Of a stretch of 64,000 nucleotides of DNA, positions 1 to 9,903 are shown piece by piece. Both the position numbers and the translations under genes were made by a program. Every line of letters begins with the position of its first letter. Positions within the stretch are counted from its first letter, which is position 1. The stretch is from Bactrocera neohumeralis (lineage: Eukaryota > Arthropoda > Insecta > Diptera > Tephritidae). The notes beneath the pieces are model-generated. The model searched no databases. It was not told where the DNA came from and was given only the letters and a program-made list of their open reading frames with translations. The DNA lies in the NCBI RefSeq assembly GCF_024586455.1, contig NW_026089735.1, positions 1 through 64,000 on the forward strand, written 5' to 3'.

Positions 1-557
1 TGATAATATGGTGGAAGTACTAGGCGACTCGGACAAATCTGATTCGATCAGAACATTATCAATGTTGAGCTGCTGGCTGTCTTCAATAACATCAATATCT
101 ACCAGAACATTCTTGATGTTGGGCTTTCGGCTGTCTTCAATAACTTGAATGTCCTGTATGTCATCGGCCGATAAATTTAATTCACAGAATGTCTCCTCAG
201 ATGATGAAGATGGCATTGTAGAAACGTGTTTTGGTTTAGATAGCAGCGTTTGCTTTCATATATTTTTTGTACTTTTGCCCTGTTCACGCGTATTATTCGT
301 GCTACATTCTTACCACACTTGGTACAAAATCTGAAGGTAACAGCGATTATGTTGTAGCATTCGTCGCATCTTAATAATAATTTAATACAATCTGGACAGT
401 TATTATTTTTTTTCTGCCGTTCTATCCACTTTTTACAAAACGGACAATGCATTTTAAGGAGTTGAGGTATATATAGCTTCACTATAACTATATTATAGTT
501 GTTTGAATTCTTTATTTTCTCGATGACAGATGTAGTTCTTCTTCTTTTCCTAACCAT
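1..557 (-). pseudogene. Four-CxxC zinc-ribbon protein, frameshifted and cut by window edge
   Basis: An open frame starts at the ATG at 557 (context GCC-ATG-G) and gives 126 residues ending at 177. Four CxxC pairs at residues 38/41, 54/57, 64/67 and 78/81 are the ligand pattern of two zinc ribbons, flanked by basic stretches (MVRKRRR at the N-terminus). From about 250 leftwards the same strand stays open in a second frame to base 1, rich in Ser, Glu and Asp (starting near KQTLLSKPK, then PSSSSEE). The two frames join sensibly at about 253-258, so the natural product is probably zinc ribbon plus acidic tail, broken by one indel. An unseen intron is the alternative. I do not recognise the family; a nucleic-acid-binding role is only inference from the ribbons. 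Confidence 0.5.
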
Positions 558-788
558 GGCCTCGTCAAAAAAAAACGACAGATGTAGCTTGATAGTTATA
601 GTGTAAATATTTGTCAGTATTCACTCAAAAAAAATTGTCTATGGTAAAATGTCACTTGAAATGTTAACGTCTCTTTGCTGTGCATCTATACTCTAATTCT
701 TTAATATTCCTAAAAATCTAAAAGCAGCAAATTTTAATAAAATTAAAAAAGTATTGTGTCGTGTGTTTGTGACTTACTAAATATGCCT
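558..788. other. AT-rich spacer, nothing recognised
   Basis: Upstream of the zinc-ribbon gene and left of the Ty3 LTR. Poly-A runs and no open frame of note; it could hold the promoter of the minus-strand gene. Confidence 0.4.
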
Positions 789-990
789 CTGTGGGCACTC
801 ACATATGGCAACCCTGTTTGTCAATTATTCTGTGGGCACACAGACAAGACGTATCACATCTGGCAACACTGTTTTGTCAGTTATTCATTCTAGAAGCGTC
901 ACTCTATATATAGACGCCATCAAGAATAGAAGTGCTTTTAAATAAAATAATTTGTAACGTTTTAATAAATGTGGTGTTTCATTCGCCACA
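789..990 (+). repeat. Orphan 5' LTR of a Ty3-type element
   Basis: The segment starts TGTGGGCAC and ends GCCACA, four bases before a primer-binding site. TGTGGGCAC recurs at 830 with similar following sequence (GGCAAC, TTTGTCA, TTATTC), so the LTR could start at 789 or 830, or carry a short internal duplication. A TATATATAG box and an AATAAA-like stretch lie inside. No matching 3' LTR is found downstream, in line with the chimeric 3' half of the element. Confidence 0.55.
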
Positions 991-994
991 TAAT

Positions 995-1004
995 TGGTGA
1001 CCCC
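995..1004 (+). other. Primer-binding site, tRNA-Trp type
   Basis: TGGTGACCCC matches the complement of the tRNA-Trp 3' end, the primer known for the CsRn1/Kabuki group of Ty3 elements. It lies four bases after the LTR end and about 150 bases before gag, which agrees with the protein-level assignment. Confidence 0.6.
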
Positions 1005-1150
1005 TACTATTGAACAGCACACGTTAAATGAACCAACAACAAAATTGTGAAACGTAATCGGGCGATGGGTGCCCAGATTCGCAAGACGAGAACCTGACCG
1101 AGGAATTTTTTGAAACTAACACACCTTCCCAGCTCCCACCACTACAAGCT

Positions 1151-1915
1151 ATGCACATCGACCGATTTGAACGAATCGAACTACCGCCGTTTTGGACCCA
1201 GCAGGTTCAATTGTGGTTCGCTGCCGTCGAAGCACAGTTCCAGCTCAGAAAAATAACAACGGATGCAACAAAATATTACGCAGTAATAGCTCGCCTGGAC
1301 CAAGAAACACTCATCGTGGTTGAAAACATTATTTCTAATCCGCCCGAAACAGATAAGTATATCATACTTAAGGAAGCATTGCTCAACCATTATGCCATTC
1401 CTCAGGAACGCCGATTCAAAATGTTGCTATCCGGCGTCAAACTACGTGATCGACGGCCGTCTGAACTGCTGGCATAAATTCACCGCCTGGGAGGAAATCA
1501 CTTAGACGCAGCATTTGTGCACACCATTTGGCTTGACCGCCTTCCTCTACAAAAATAACTAACACTTGCTGCCACTGGTGAAGAAAACAACACTATTCTC
1601 GCGCGAACAGCAGATCGCCTCATGGAAGTTCAGCGAGGACATGAAGATCCCGGTATAATGGCTGCGACCCACAAAATCGCTGTTGGTAGTGACGTAAAGG
1701 AACAACTTGACGAGTTGGCACGGCAAGTCGAAAAGCTGGCTCAGAAGCTCGACAAAGCATCATTCAACGAAAGCAATCGCAATAAAAATACACAAAGTGC
1801 ATCACAGGACAATGCTACAAGCTCATCATGTTATTATCATCGAAAATTTGGTCAACGTGCCAAAAAGTGCACACGGCCCTGTACGTTTCAGGGAAACACA
1901 AACGGTCCCCAGTAG
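1151..1915 (+). pseudogene. Gag remnant of CsRn1/Kabuki-like Ty3 element
   Basis: Starting at 1151, about 108 residues resemble CsRn1-group Gag (LWFAAVEAQFQL, then Asp/Thr-Lys-Tyr, then LKEALLNHY). A stop at 1474 breaks it, and homologous sequence resumes in another frame and then at 1622-1915. That stretch includes a Gln/Lys-rich linker and a Cys/His-containing end (CYYHRKFGQRAKKC), which fits the single zinc knuckle of this group. Gag would form the particle core and bind element RNA. Stops and shifts make it non-functional. Confidence 0.7.
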
Positions 1916-1917
1916 AC

Positions 1918-3142
1918 ACGGCGTATGCTGGTGGCAACATAACACATCGCCGACTATTCGTTTACGACCGCATATCGAGTACAAAATTCCTCGTCGACAC
2001 TGGCGCGGATATTTCGGTAACTCCACTTTCTAATAAAAACAAGAAAAAGCCAACATATTTTCGACTGCAAGCTGCAAACGGTAGCGAAATCGAAACCTAC
2101 GGGGATAAGGCACTTACCCTCAACATAGGGCTACGGTATCCGATCCATTGGATATTCTGTATAGCTAACGTACCATAACCAATCATCGGTGCAGATCTCA
2201 TCCATAAATTTGGATTAGTTATGGACCTCAAACGTGGTCGCTTGGTTGACCCTAATTCAAACTCGCACAGTGCAGGCCATTATGCAATCGCCCCCATTAC
2301 AGCGGTCACGGCCCTAACCGAGAGCAATAAATTCACGGCTATCCTCAAAGATTTTCCAGAACTATTGGGAAACCCCTCGAACCGCACAGCAACCAAACAC
2401 TCCGTCAAACATTTCATCCCTACCACCGGACCACCGTGCATGCAACGTGTTCGACCGCTATGTCCTGAACGCCTCAAAGTGGCCAAAAAGGAGTTTGAGC
2501 TCCTAATCGATTTGGGTCATGCCAGACCGTGAAATAGCCCCTGGGCTAGTCCCTTACACATGGCCAAGAAGAAAAATGGAGACTGGCGACCATGCGGAGA
2601 CTACCGTAGACTCAACGAAAGAACTATTCCTGACCGGTACCCAATCTCGCTTCTTCATGATTATGCCACAATATTAGCAGGAAAGAACATATTTTCTACA
2701 ATCGACCTCAGGCGTGCGTTTCATCACATTCCGGTGGCCGAGGAAGACATACTGAAAACAGCCATAATAACCCCGTTCGGGTTATTCGAGTTCATCAGCA
2801 TGCCATTCGGGCTCCGAAACGCGGCATAGTCTTTTCAGCGCTTTACCAACGAAGCACTCACGGGCCTCGATTGCGTTTATGCTTACATCGACGACCTGCT
2901 GATAGCATCATCCAGTGAACAACAACACATACAACACCTCCGGTTAGTATTTCAGCGGCTTAGCCAATACGGCCTGTGCATTAATGCGGAAAAATGTGTT
3001 TTGGGTGCTTCTGAAGTCGATTTCTTGGGATATAAAATTTCGAAACTCGGTTCCGCACCACTTCCAAGCCGAGTCCAGGCGCTACGGATTTTCCCAAAAC
3101 CTAAAACAATTTTAGAGCTAAGAAGATTCCTTGGCGCAAACG
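1918..3142 (+). pseudogene. Protease and reverse transcriptase remnant, CsRn1/Kabuki-like Ty3
   Basis: Retropepsin active site Asp-Thr-Gly-Ala is readable at 1996-2007. RT follows: MAKKKNGDWRPCGDYRRLN from 2560, then the finger and palm (STIDLRRAFHHIPV, MPFGLRNAA) and the Tyr-Ile-Asp-Asp box at 2884-2895. The thumb region (VDFLGYKIS, LRRFLGA) ends abruptly at about 3140. In-frame stops occur at 2176, 2530 and 2827, plus a frameshift near 2178-2221. Everything that should follow (RNase H, integrase, 3' LTR) is absent and replaced by another element's RT. Confidence 0.8.
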
Positions 3143-4509
3143 CATGGTTATTGACTTCCAGAAGTCAAATGCGCAAACAATCGCTGATAGATATCCCATT
3201 CCGGACATCAACATGATACTCCAAAACTTAGGAGAACCACAGTACTTCACGCCGTTAGATTTGGAATCAGGATTTCACCAAATTAAAATAAAAAAAGAAG
3301 ACAGGGAAAAAACAGCATTTTCAATAAATAATGCCAAATATGAAGTTCTACGACTTCCATTTGGACTGAAAAACGCACCGTCCATCTTTCAAAGATGCGT
3401 TGACGACATCCTCAGACCATTCATAGGAGTATGCGCATACGTGTATATAGATGATGTCCTAATATATTCAGCTAACCCTGAACAACATATGAAAGATATC
3501 ACCAATATAATAAAAACTTTACACGCAGCCAACATGTAAATCTCGGAAGACAGACAGAATTTTTAGGACATATAATTAAAAACAGTAGAATTATTGTAGA
3601 TCCAGGAAAAATATAAGCTATAGATAGGTAAAAAAAACCCTTGGGAATGACTTCATATCATAGAAAATTTATAAAAGGATTTGTATCCATAACGAAACCA
3701 TTAACACTCTACCTACGAAGAGAGAATGGCAATATTTCAAAGAATAAAAGTAGCTCAGTACATGTAAAATTAGATGACGAAGCACTTAAATCAGTTGAAA
3801 CACTAAAAAATAAACTAAAAGAACAAATAGAATTATTCCAACTAGATTTTGGAAAAGGATTTAATTTGACTACAGACGCAAGCAATCATGCGATTTGAGC
3901 TGAATTGTCACAAGGCAAGAAACCTATTGCATTCATTTCACGTACATTAACGCGAACTGAACAAAATTACTCAACAAACGAAAAAGAAATGTTAGCAATC
4001 GTTTGGGCACTCAAGAAACTTAGGAATTATCTGTATGGTCTCACTAGCAATACTACTATTTACACCGATCATCAATCCCTAATTTTTTCAATATCAGAGG
4101 ACAACCCAAATTCAAAATTAAAACGATGGAAAAATTTTATAGAACAATACTGAGCAAAAACTAAATGTATTAAAGGAGACTTAAATGTAGTAGCCGACGA
4201 ACTCAGCCGTCAAGTAAACGTAACTACGAACGACTCAATACACTCGCAGGAATCATCCTCGTCAATCAGAATTAATGATGTCAGCGCTCCACTGAACCAA
4301 TTTAAAACACAAATTGTGATAAAAAATGTACACAAAATGCATTAGAAAGAGCAACAATTTTTGCAAACCACGAGAGATTTTATGTTAATTACGTCACACC
4401 ACAAGACTTGATAGATACACTAACGAAAATTATCAAACCTAATATCACGACCGGATTTCACACTACACTAGAAACCTGATAGAAATTAAAACAATACTCA
4501 ACGACATAA
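3143..4509 (+). pseudogene. Gypsy-like RT and RNase H fragment, 5' and 3' truncated
   Basis: The fragment opens mid-RT at MVIDFQKSN (3144) with a new palm domain (LDLESGFHQIKI, LPFGLKNAPSIFQR) and Tyr-Ile-Asp-Asp at 3444-3455. It continues through the thumb to RNase H (LTTDASNHAI, LSQGKKPIAFISRTL, NEKEMLAIVWALKKLRNYL, YTDHQSLIF, LKRWKNFIEQY, VVADELSRQV). The family is the gypsy/errantivirus branch and the sequence is close in style to the minus-strand element at 16787-23474. Stops at 3537, 3896 and 4151 break it. It has no LTR and no complete integrase; the following Helitron starts at 4510. Confidence 0.8.
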
Positions 4510-5082
4510 TCTTATATATAAAAATGAAACCGTTTTCGTTGTCACGGCATCACGCGTGAATGGCTGAACCGATTTGGCTAATTGTTTTTTTGTTGTATTT
4601 GTTATTATTAGAAGAAGGTTCTTATGTAAGAAAAAACTACGAAAGTTGCCGGAAAACCCCTAAAAACAGCTCTTTTCTTTTCCCATACAAACGTTTAATT
4701 TTGAATATACATACATACATATGCACATATGTATGTAAGTAAAAATGATTGTTTGGTTGTTAGTAACGCTAACGCACGAGAACGGCGGAACCAATCTTCA
4801 TGAAATCAGAAGTTGTTCGCTGTGGATCTGGAAAGGGTTAGATATAAAACAAAAACCATAAGCATATACATAAGGAAATGTCGAAAAATTGGAAATTTCC
4901 CAAAAGTGACTATTCATACAATCCTTTTTTGTTTTGTTTTTCAATATTTTGTTCTGTAAATTATTTGAATCTTTCAATTTCGGTCGCTTGCTATCCGGTA
5001 TTCCGGCTATTTAAAAGAAAAATTATTGAAAATTGTTCAGTGAAAACTTTATGTGTGTTTCAAATGAAGTGATCAATTACAG

Positions 5083-5299
5083 ATTGAAATTTGTTACGAG
5101 GCAACGAAGACATCGCGCTAATATCGGTCGGCGTTCTTTTTGCCATCAACGTATCAACATGAACTACATGAGACTCCCAGGATTCGATAACATATGTGTG
5201 GAAGTATGGATCGCTGTCAATCAGCAAGCGATCATCACGATAATACAGCAAGATTTTTCAAACAACAGCTACGATATTTGATGGACTTTATCTTGAAGC
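5083..5299 (+). pseudogene. Helitron Rep N-terminal remnant, part 1
   Basis: Short pieces in shifting frames read like the part of Helitron protein before the Rep catalytic core: NIGRR, NYMR, QDSITYVWKYG, and FFKQQLRYLMDFILKQ immediately before the LINE insertion point. The reading continues on the other side of the LINE at 6870. It is too decayed to code for anything. Confidence 0.5.
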
Positions 5300-5312
5300 A
5301 ACGTATGTATAT
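5300..5312. repeat. 13-bp target-site duplication, left copy
   Basis: AACGTATGTATAT, identical to 6857-6869, bounds the RTE-like LINE inserted in the Helitron. Confidence 0.85.
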
Positions 5313-6856
5313 TTTTTTTTTTCTTTTTCATTGGAGTGTTTTTTTACGTGGCGGGTCCCAAACCCAGCGCACAACCCTATGTAAGGGATGTTTCGCCTTC
5401 TCACATTAGCTCGCCTTCTAACGGATGTTCTTAGGCTACCCAGAGGATACTTGGTCAAAGACCGGAAGTAGTGTGCTGCTTGAGCCATGTGTAAAAGAAT
5501 CGTTTCTGGCCACTCCCAAGTGAATGGCGATCAGAGAACTTTCCTCACTTGCGTGAACTTCTACACATGACTCCATCCTAAGTGTGCTATGCCCAATCCA
5601 TAAAAAAGCAGACCCCACAATCTGCGTCAACTACCGTGGGATTAGCCTCCTCAACATCGCATATAAGGTTCTATCGAGCGTATTGTGTGAAAGATTAAAG
5701 CCCACCGTCAACAAATTAATTGGACCTTATCTCTTCGTCGATTTCAAAGCTGCATTCGACAGCACGAAAAGATGCTGCTTTTATGCCGCGATGTCTGAAT
5801 TTGGTATCCCCGCAAAACTAATACGGCTGTGTAAACTGACGTTGAGTAACACCAAAAGCTCCGTCAGGATCGGGAAGAACCTCTCCGAGCCGTTCGATAC
5901 CAAACGAGGTTTCAGACAAGCCGACTCCCTATCGTGCGACTTCTTCAACCTGCTCCTGGAGAAAATAGTTCGAGCTGCTGAACTAAATAGAGAAGGTACC
6001 ATCTTCTATAAGAGTGTACAGCTGCTGGCGTATGCCGATGATATTGATATCATCGACCTTAACACTCGCGCCGTTAGTTCTGCTTTCTCCAGGCTGGACA
6101 AGGAAGCACAGAAAATGGATCTGGCAGTGAACGAGGGCAAAACGAAATATCTCCTGTCATCAAACAAACAGTCGTCGCACTCGCGACTTGGCTCTCACGT
6201 CACTGCTGACAGTTATAACTTTGAAGTTGTAGATGATTTCGTCTATCTTGGAACCAGCGTACACCACCAACAATGTCAGCCTGGAAATCCAACGCAGGAT
6301 TGCTCTTGCCAACAGGTGCTACTTCGGACTGAGTAGGCAATTGAAAAGTAAAGTCCTCTCTCGACGAACAAAAGCTAAACTCTACAAGTCGCTCAAAATT
6401 CCCATCCTGCTGTATGGTGCAGAGGCTTGGACGATGACAGCAACCGATGAGTCGACGTTACGAGTTTTCGAGAGAAAAATTCTGCGAAAGATTTATGGTC
6501 CTTTGCGCATTGGCCACGGCGAATATCGCATTCGATGGAACGATGAGCTGTACGAGATATACGACGACATTGACATGGTTCAGCGAATTAAAAGACAGTG
6601 GCTACGCTGGCTAGGTCATGTTGTCCGGATGGATGAAAACACTTCAGCTCTGAAAGTATTCGACGCAATGCCCGCCAGGGGAAGCAGAGGAAGAGGAAGA
6701 CCTCCACTCCGTTGGAAGGACCAAGTGGAGAAGGACCTGGCTTCGCTTGGAATATCCAATTGGCGCCACGTAGCGAAAAGAAGAAACGACTGGCGCGCTG
6801 TTGTTAACTCGGCTATAATCGCGTAAGCGGTGTCTACGCCAATTAAGAAGAAGAAG
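5313..6856 (+). mobile_element. RTE-like LINE with inverted 5' segment
   Basis: A non-LTR retrotransposon bounded by the exact 13-bp repeat AACGTATGTATAT. Bases from about 5580 to 6856 are in plus orientation and end in an AAG-repeat tail (6848-6856). Bases 5313 to about 5578 are on the opposite strand: read on the minus strand they give a GC-rich leader-like stretch (GACCCGCCACGTAAAAAAAC) that I recall as the 5' region of RTE-like elements in flies. An inversion at the 5' end inside one pair of target duplications is the outcome of twin priming. Confidence 0.75.
5584..6829 (+). pseudogene. RTE-like LINE reverse transcriptase remnant
   Basis: The RT domain starts at LCPIHKKADPTICVNYRGIS and keeps FVDFKAAFDSTKR, the Tyr-Ala-Asp-Asp box at 6031-6042 and the NEGKTKYLLS stretch. 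The C-terminal region (YGAEAWTM, RQWLRWLGHVVRM, RPPLRWKDQVEKDL) is typical of this LINE group. About 40 residues that normally separate the GPY block from FVDF are missing, an in-frame deletion near 5733. One frameshift near 6235-6330 moves the C-terminus to another frame. The endonuclease is absent. The enzyme would copy element RNA at a nicked target; this copy cannot. Confidence 0.8.
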
Positions 6857-6869
6857 AACGTATGTATAT
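6857..6869. repeat. 13-bp target-site duplication, right copy
   Basis: AACGTATGTATAT directly after the AAG tail; partner of 5300-5312. Confidence 0.85.
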
Positions 6870-7720
6870 ACAAGTATGGTGCAGTCAGATGCTGGATGTA
6901 CTCTGTTGAGTTGCAAAAACGAGGTTTGCCGCACGCACACATTCTTCTTTGAATGGTGGATGGTGGTTACACCAGATCAAATTGATGAAATCATTTCTGT
7001 GGAAATTCCTCATGCAGAGAAAGATCCATTATTCTACGAAGTGATGAAAACCAATATGGTGCATCCTTGCGGACACCACAATCCCACTTGCAATAAATGC
7101 ACGAAACACTATCCACGTGGTTTTCTTTCGGAATCGCAAACTTGAAATGATTGATATCCACTCTATCGTCGTAGCTCATCAGACGACCATACAACTTAGA
7201 GTAGTGAATATCGAAGTTGACAACATATGGATCGTACTATATTCTCCACTGTTGTCTAATTCACATTAAAAACTCATATCAATTTTAGTCTTGTACAATA
7301 CGGTCGATACGTGAATTGCAATAAAGCGCTTTGTAGGGTATTTCTTTTGCAATTCATGAACGTTTTTCGACTGTTGTGCGTCTCGCAGTTCATTTGGAGA
7401 ATGGCTAAAGCGTGTTTTTCAACCCAGAGAATACAGTACACCCAGCGGAAACACCTCCAACAACAAAATTTACATTGACGAGTTTTTTCTCAACTTGCGT
7501 CAGTGATTCGTTTGCGAGCACATTGCTCTATTCGGAAATGCCTTGATATTATACATGGAATGCATCGACGAAGAAATAGTTACGCAGAAAGCAAGGCCAA
7601 CCAGTAGATTGACATCCAGGGGTGTTCTCAATTAATTCCTTAGGACGAGTTTATATAATCCACCCGAAAAACGACGATTGCTGATACCTTGGGTTGCTAT
7701 TGATATTTCCAACGTAAATT
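6870..7720 (+). pseudogene. Helitron Rep HUH core and helicase-side remnant, part 2
   Basis: VELQKRGLPHAHIL is readable at about 6905-6949, with the His-Ala-His of the HUH nuclease motif at 6932-6940. In the next frame come TPDQIDEIISVEIP, EKDPLFYEVMKTNMVH, PCG, and KHYPRGFLSESQT (to 7144). Later fragments match the usual order of the family: VDNIWIVLYSPLLSN (about 7217-7261), NPENTVHPAETPP and SLYNPPEKRRLL. Stops and shifts are frequent and the ATPase motifs are not recognisable. Rep would nick and join single strands during rolling-circle transposition. Confidence 0.75.
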
Positions 7721-7870
7721 CAACTTTCTTTTCATTTCAAAACACATAATTTCACGCAGGTCAACGTATGCGGGGTCAGCTAGTTGAAAATAATAACAAA
7801 GAAAGACAAATTAGTTCCAACTTTCAAATAATGATGAAAATATTTAATATATCGTACCAATATTAAATTT

Positions 7871-7912
7871 CAATCGATTTTTTCGATTTTTTAAACCAGA
7901 ATACCCCCTTAA
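7871..7912. repeat. Terminal fragment of the TTAA-flanked MITE family
   Basis: AGAATACCCCCTTAA at 7898-7912, with TCGATTTTTTCGATT just inside, is the reverse complement of the left end of the complete element at 15763. It looks like one stranded terminus. Confidence 0.5.
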
Positions 7913-8224
7913 CTAATATGAACAAACTTGATACATTTGAGGGCGAGACAGGGATCACAATTTTTGTAAACCTTAAATCGATGTATAAAGAAAAACATAC
8001 TACTCAAAAGGGAACTTAAAAAACAATTGTTTTAAAATAATAAAGCATATTATTATATAAAATCCACCACCGTGTACGACTGAGATTGTTCGTTTTTTAA
8101 GAAATAGCTTTGATACAAACAGTGGTAAATTTTAAACTTTTATTTTTTTATTCTTGGCCTGTGAAATCGACCAGTGTGAAGTGATTCGAAAAGATGGTCT
8201 CAATACTAAACTGTGTGTAGTTTT
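7913..8224. other. AT-rich spacer, nothing recognised
   Basis: Between the MITE terminus and the Copia 5' LTR. No open frame and no repeat shared with the rest of the window that I could see. Confidence 0.4.
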
Positions 8225-8400
8225 TGTTGTGGAGGTAAAGTAGTTAGTGGTATATAGTATTAAGTGAATATATACTTTAAATGACAACTACCTCTGACAA
8301 CCCTGTAAGCCATTTCTATATTCTCTTTTGTTTTAAACTTTCATACATTGTAAAGACATATTTATCCATACTAAATAAAGTCAGTCGTTATTTAACTTAA
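8225..8400 (+). repeat. Copia 5' LTR
   Basis: Starts TGTTGTGGAGG and ends near TTATTTAACTTAA. Matches 11222-11388 with small indels. No clear primer-binding site follows, because Gag-like sequence begins within a few tens of bases; the leader appears deleted. Confidence 0.65.
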
Positions 8401-8409
8401 TCGAAAACT

Positions 8410-9001
8410 TGGATGAAACTCTCTGAGTGGAAAAATGTTGATCAGAAGGCATCAGTGGAGATTACGTTGGCGATAGTGCCATCAGAGATAGGGCTGGTTT
8501 CGGAGAGCACGCGCGAGAAGACGAGAAAGTTTTAGAGCCTAAAACCTAAAACCTAAAAGAAATAGGCGTTGCAATTGGCAAGAGTTCGTGCCAATCTTGT
8601 TGTTGTACAGTTCACCGGTGTCATACGAGACATTTCTATGTGCAGTTAAAACGCGAGACGAACTGGCGAATCGCGAAAGTCGAAAGAAGACAAAGCGAAA
8701 GACTAAAATTTGCTTTACATAAAGAAAAGGCAAAGCCAACCGTTTGTTGATCGGAATTCGTTCAATTCAAAGCAAACAAAGAAGTGATGTCGGTGGGTGA
8801 ACCGGGGCATTTCGCGAGAACCCGTAATAACAATCAACAAGAGCAAAATACGAGCGTAGGTGAAGAAACAAGCGAAAAAAAGCAATACCGCCCTATAGGA
8901 AATATGAAATGGTGTTTGGACAGTAGCAGCACATCTCATATGAGTGCGAATAAAAAAATGTTTGAAAGCGCTGAACAAGTACATGACAAGTTTGCCAATT
9001 A
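8410..9001 (+). pseudogene. Copia Gag and protease remnant
   Basis: Frames at 8410-8530 read LDENLSEWKNVDQKASVEI and IVPSEI, typical of Copia Gag (UBN2-type helices). After decayed sequence, 8784-9001 gives a broken zinc knuckle (EPGHFAR) and then the protease region WCLDSSSTSHMS, where the Asp-Ser/Thr-Gly triad has become Asp-Ser-Ser. Stops separate the pieces. Triple CCTAAAA at 8537-8557 lies in the gap and looks like simple slippage. Confidence 0.65.
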
Positions 9002-9149
9002 ATTGCTCGCCACAGATAAGTGGTGTTGGTAAAATGTGTACTACAGCAAACGTTCGCGGTAAAAAATTGACTTGGACTTAGAGAACGTTTTACATGTGGC
9101 TGATTTGCATACAAATTTGTTGCCGGTTGCTAAAATTACTGACAAGTGA

Positions 9150-9700
9150 TATTGGAAGCTGAACGAATTGGAAATTTGTATTATGTCAAATATCAAAAAA
9201 AATATTCATTGGTGGCATTATAGAATGACCCACGTTAGCGAACGCGATTTGAAATCTAAGGCAAACGATTAGGTATATGGACTAAAATTTAAACAAACTG
9301 AAAAACTCTCCGGTTGTGAAATTTGTGCAAGGAAAAGCAAGTTTTCCTAGATCAGAAGGAAACAGAGTTGGCAATATGCTAGAGGTTGTTCATAGTTACG
9401 TGTGTGAAGCAATGAGCTGTGAATCCAATGGCGGTGCGAAATATTTTGTGAAGAGTGCGGAATCAAACGTCGACTTACGGTACCGTATACTATACTCCGC
9501 AGCAAAACGGTATGGCTGAAGGTGAAAACAGAGCTCTTGTTGAGATGGCCGGGTGCATGATGAAACATGCAGATGCACCACCATCATTCTGGGCTGAAGC
9601 GGTGAATACTGCTTGTTATATTTGAAATCGTTGTGTAACAAGAACAAAGAATGAAGTTTCAAAAGAAATCAGACAGTGGCGTGGATGAAAATATTTGGTA
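9150..9700 (+). pseudogene. Copia integrase remnant
   Basis: A zinc-binding HHCC region (HYRMTHVSERDLK ... CEICA) at about 9214-9345 is followed by the core: VHSYVCEAM, where the first catalytic Asp position reads Tyr, then ESNGGAKYFV, YTPQQNGMAEGENR (catalytic Glu region) and PPSFWAEAVNTACYI. At least three stops and two shifts. Integrase would insert element cDNA; this one has lost an essential residue. Confidence 0.75.
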
Positions 9701-9903
9701 CAAAAGCATACGTGAGCCATAGCTGAGTTGGCTTTTCATGCGAATATAATATATAATATATAATGCGTACCGGTTATATTCAAACACTAAAAAGTTTATT
9801 ATAATAATTCGCGATGTAAAGTTCATCGCTAAATCTGCTTTTGAACATTAAAAGAATTTGAGTACGAAAATTAAAAAGACGTTGAAATGAAAATAAAATC
9901 GAC

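Larger units (their letters stand above)
4510..7783 (+). mobile_element. Helitron relic, split by an RTE-like LINE
   Basis: The left end reads TC at 4510-4511 followed by TTATATATAAAAATGAA, and the right end reads CTAG at 7780-7783. The flanking bases are A (4509) and T (7784), the A/T dinucleotide target typical of Helitrons, which make no target duplication. The text near the left end (CGTGAATGGCTGAACCGATT) resembles insect Helitron starts as I recall them. Rep/helicase remnants are present (separate entries). The GC-rich hairpin expected just inside the 3' end is eroded (ACGCAGG...GCGGGG around 7755-7776). Confidence 0.75.

Noticed and set aside
8537..8557. Telomere-like CCTAAAA repeats
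   Set aside because: Only three units inside decayed Copia gag; flies use retrotransposons or satellites at telomeres. Slippage is simpler.
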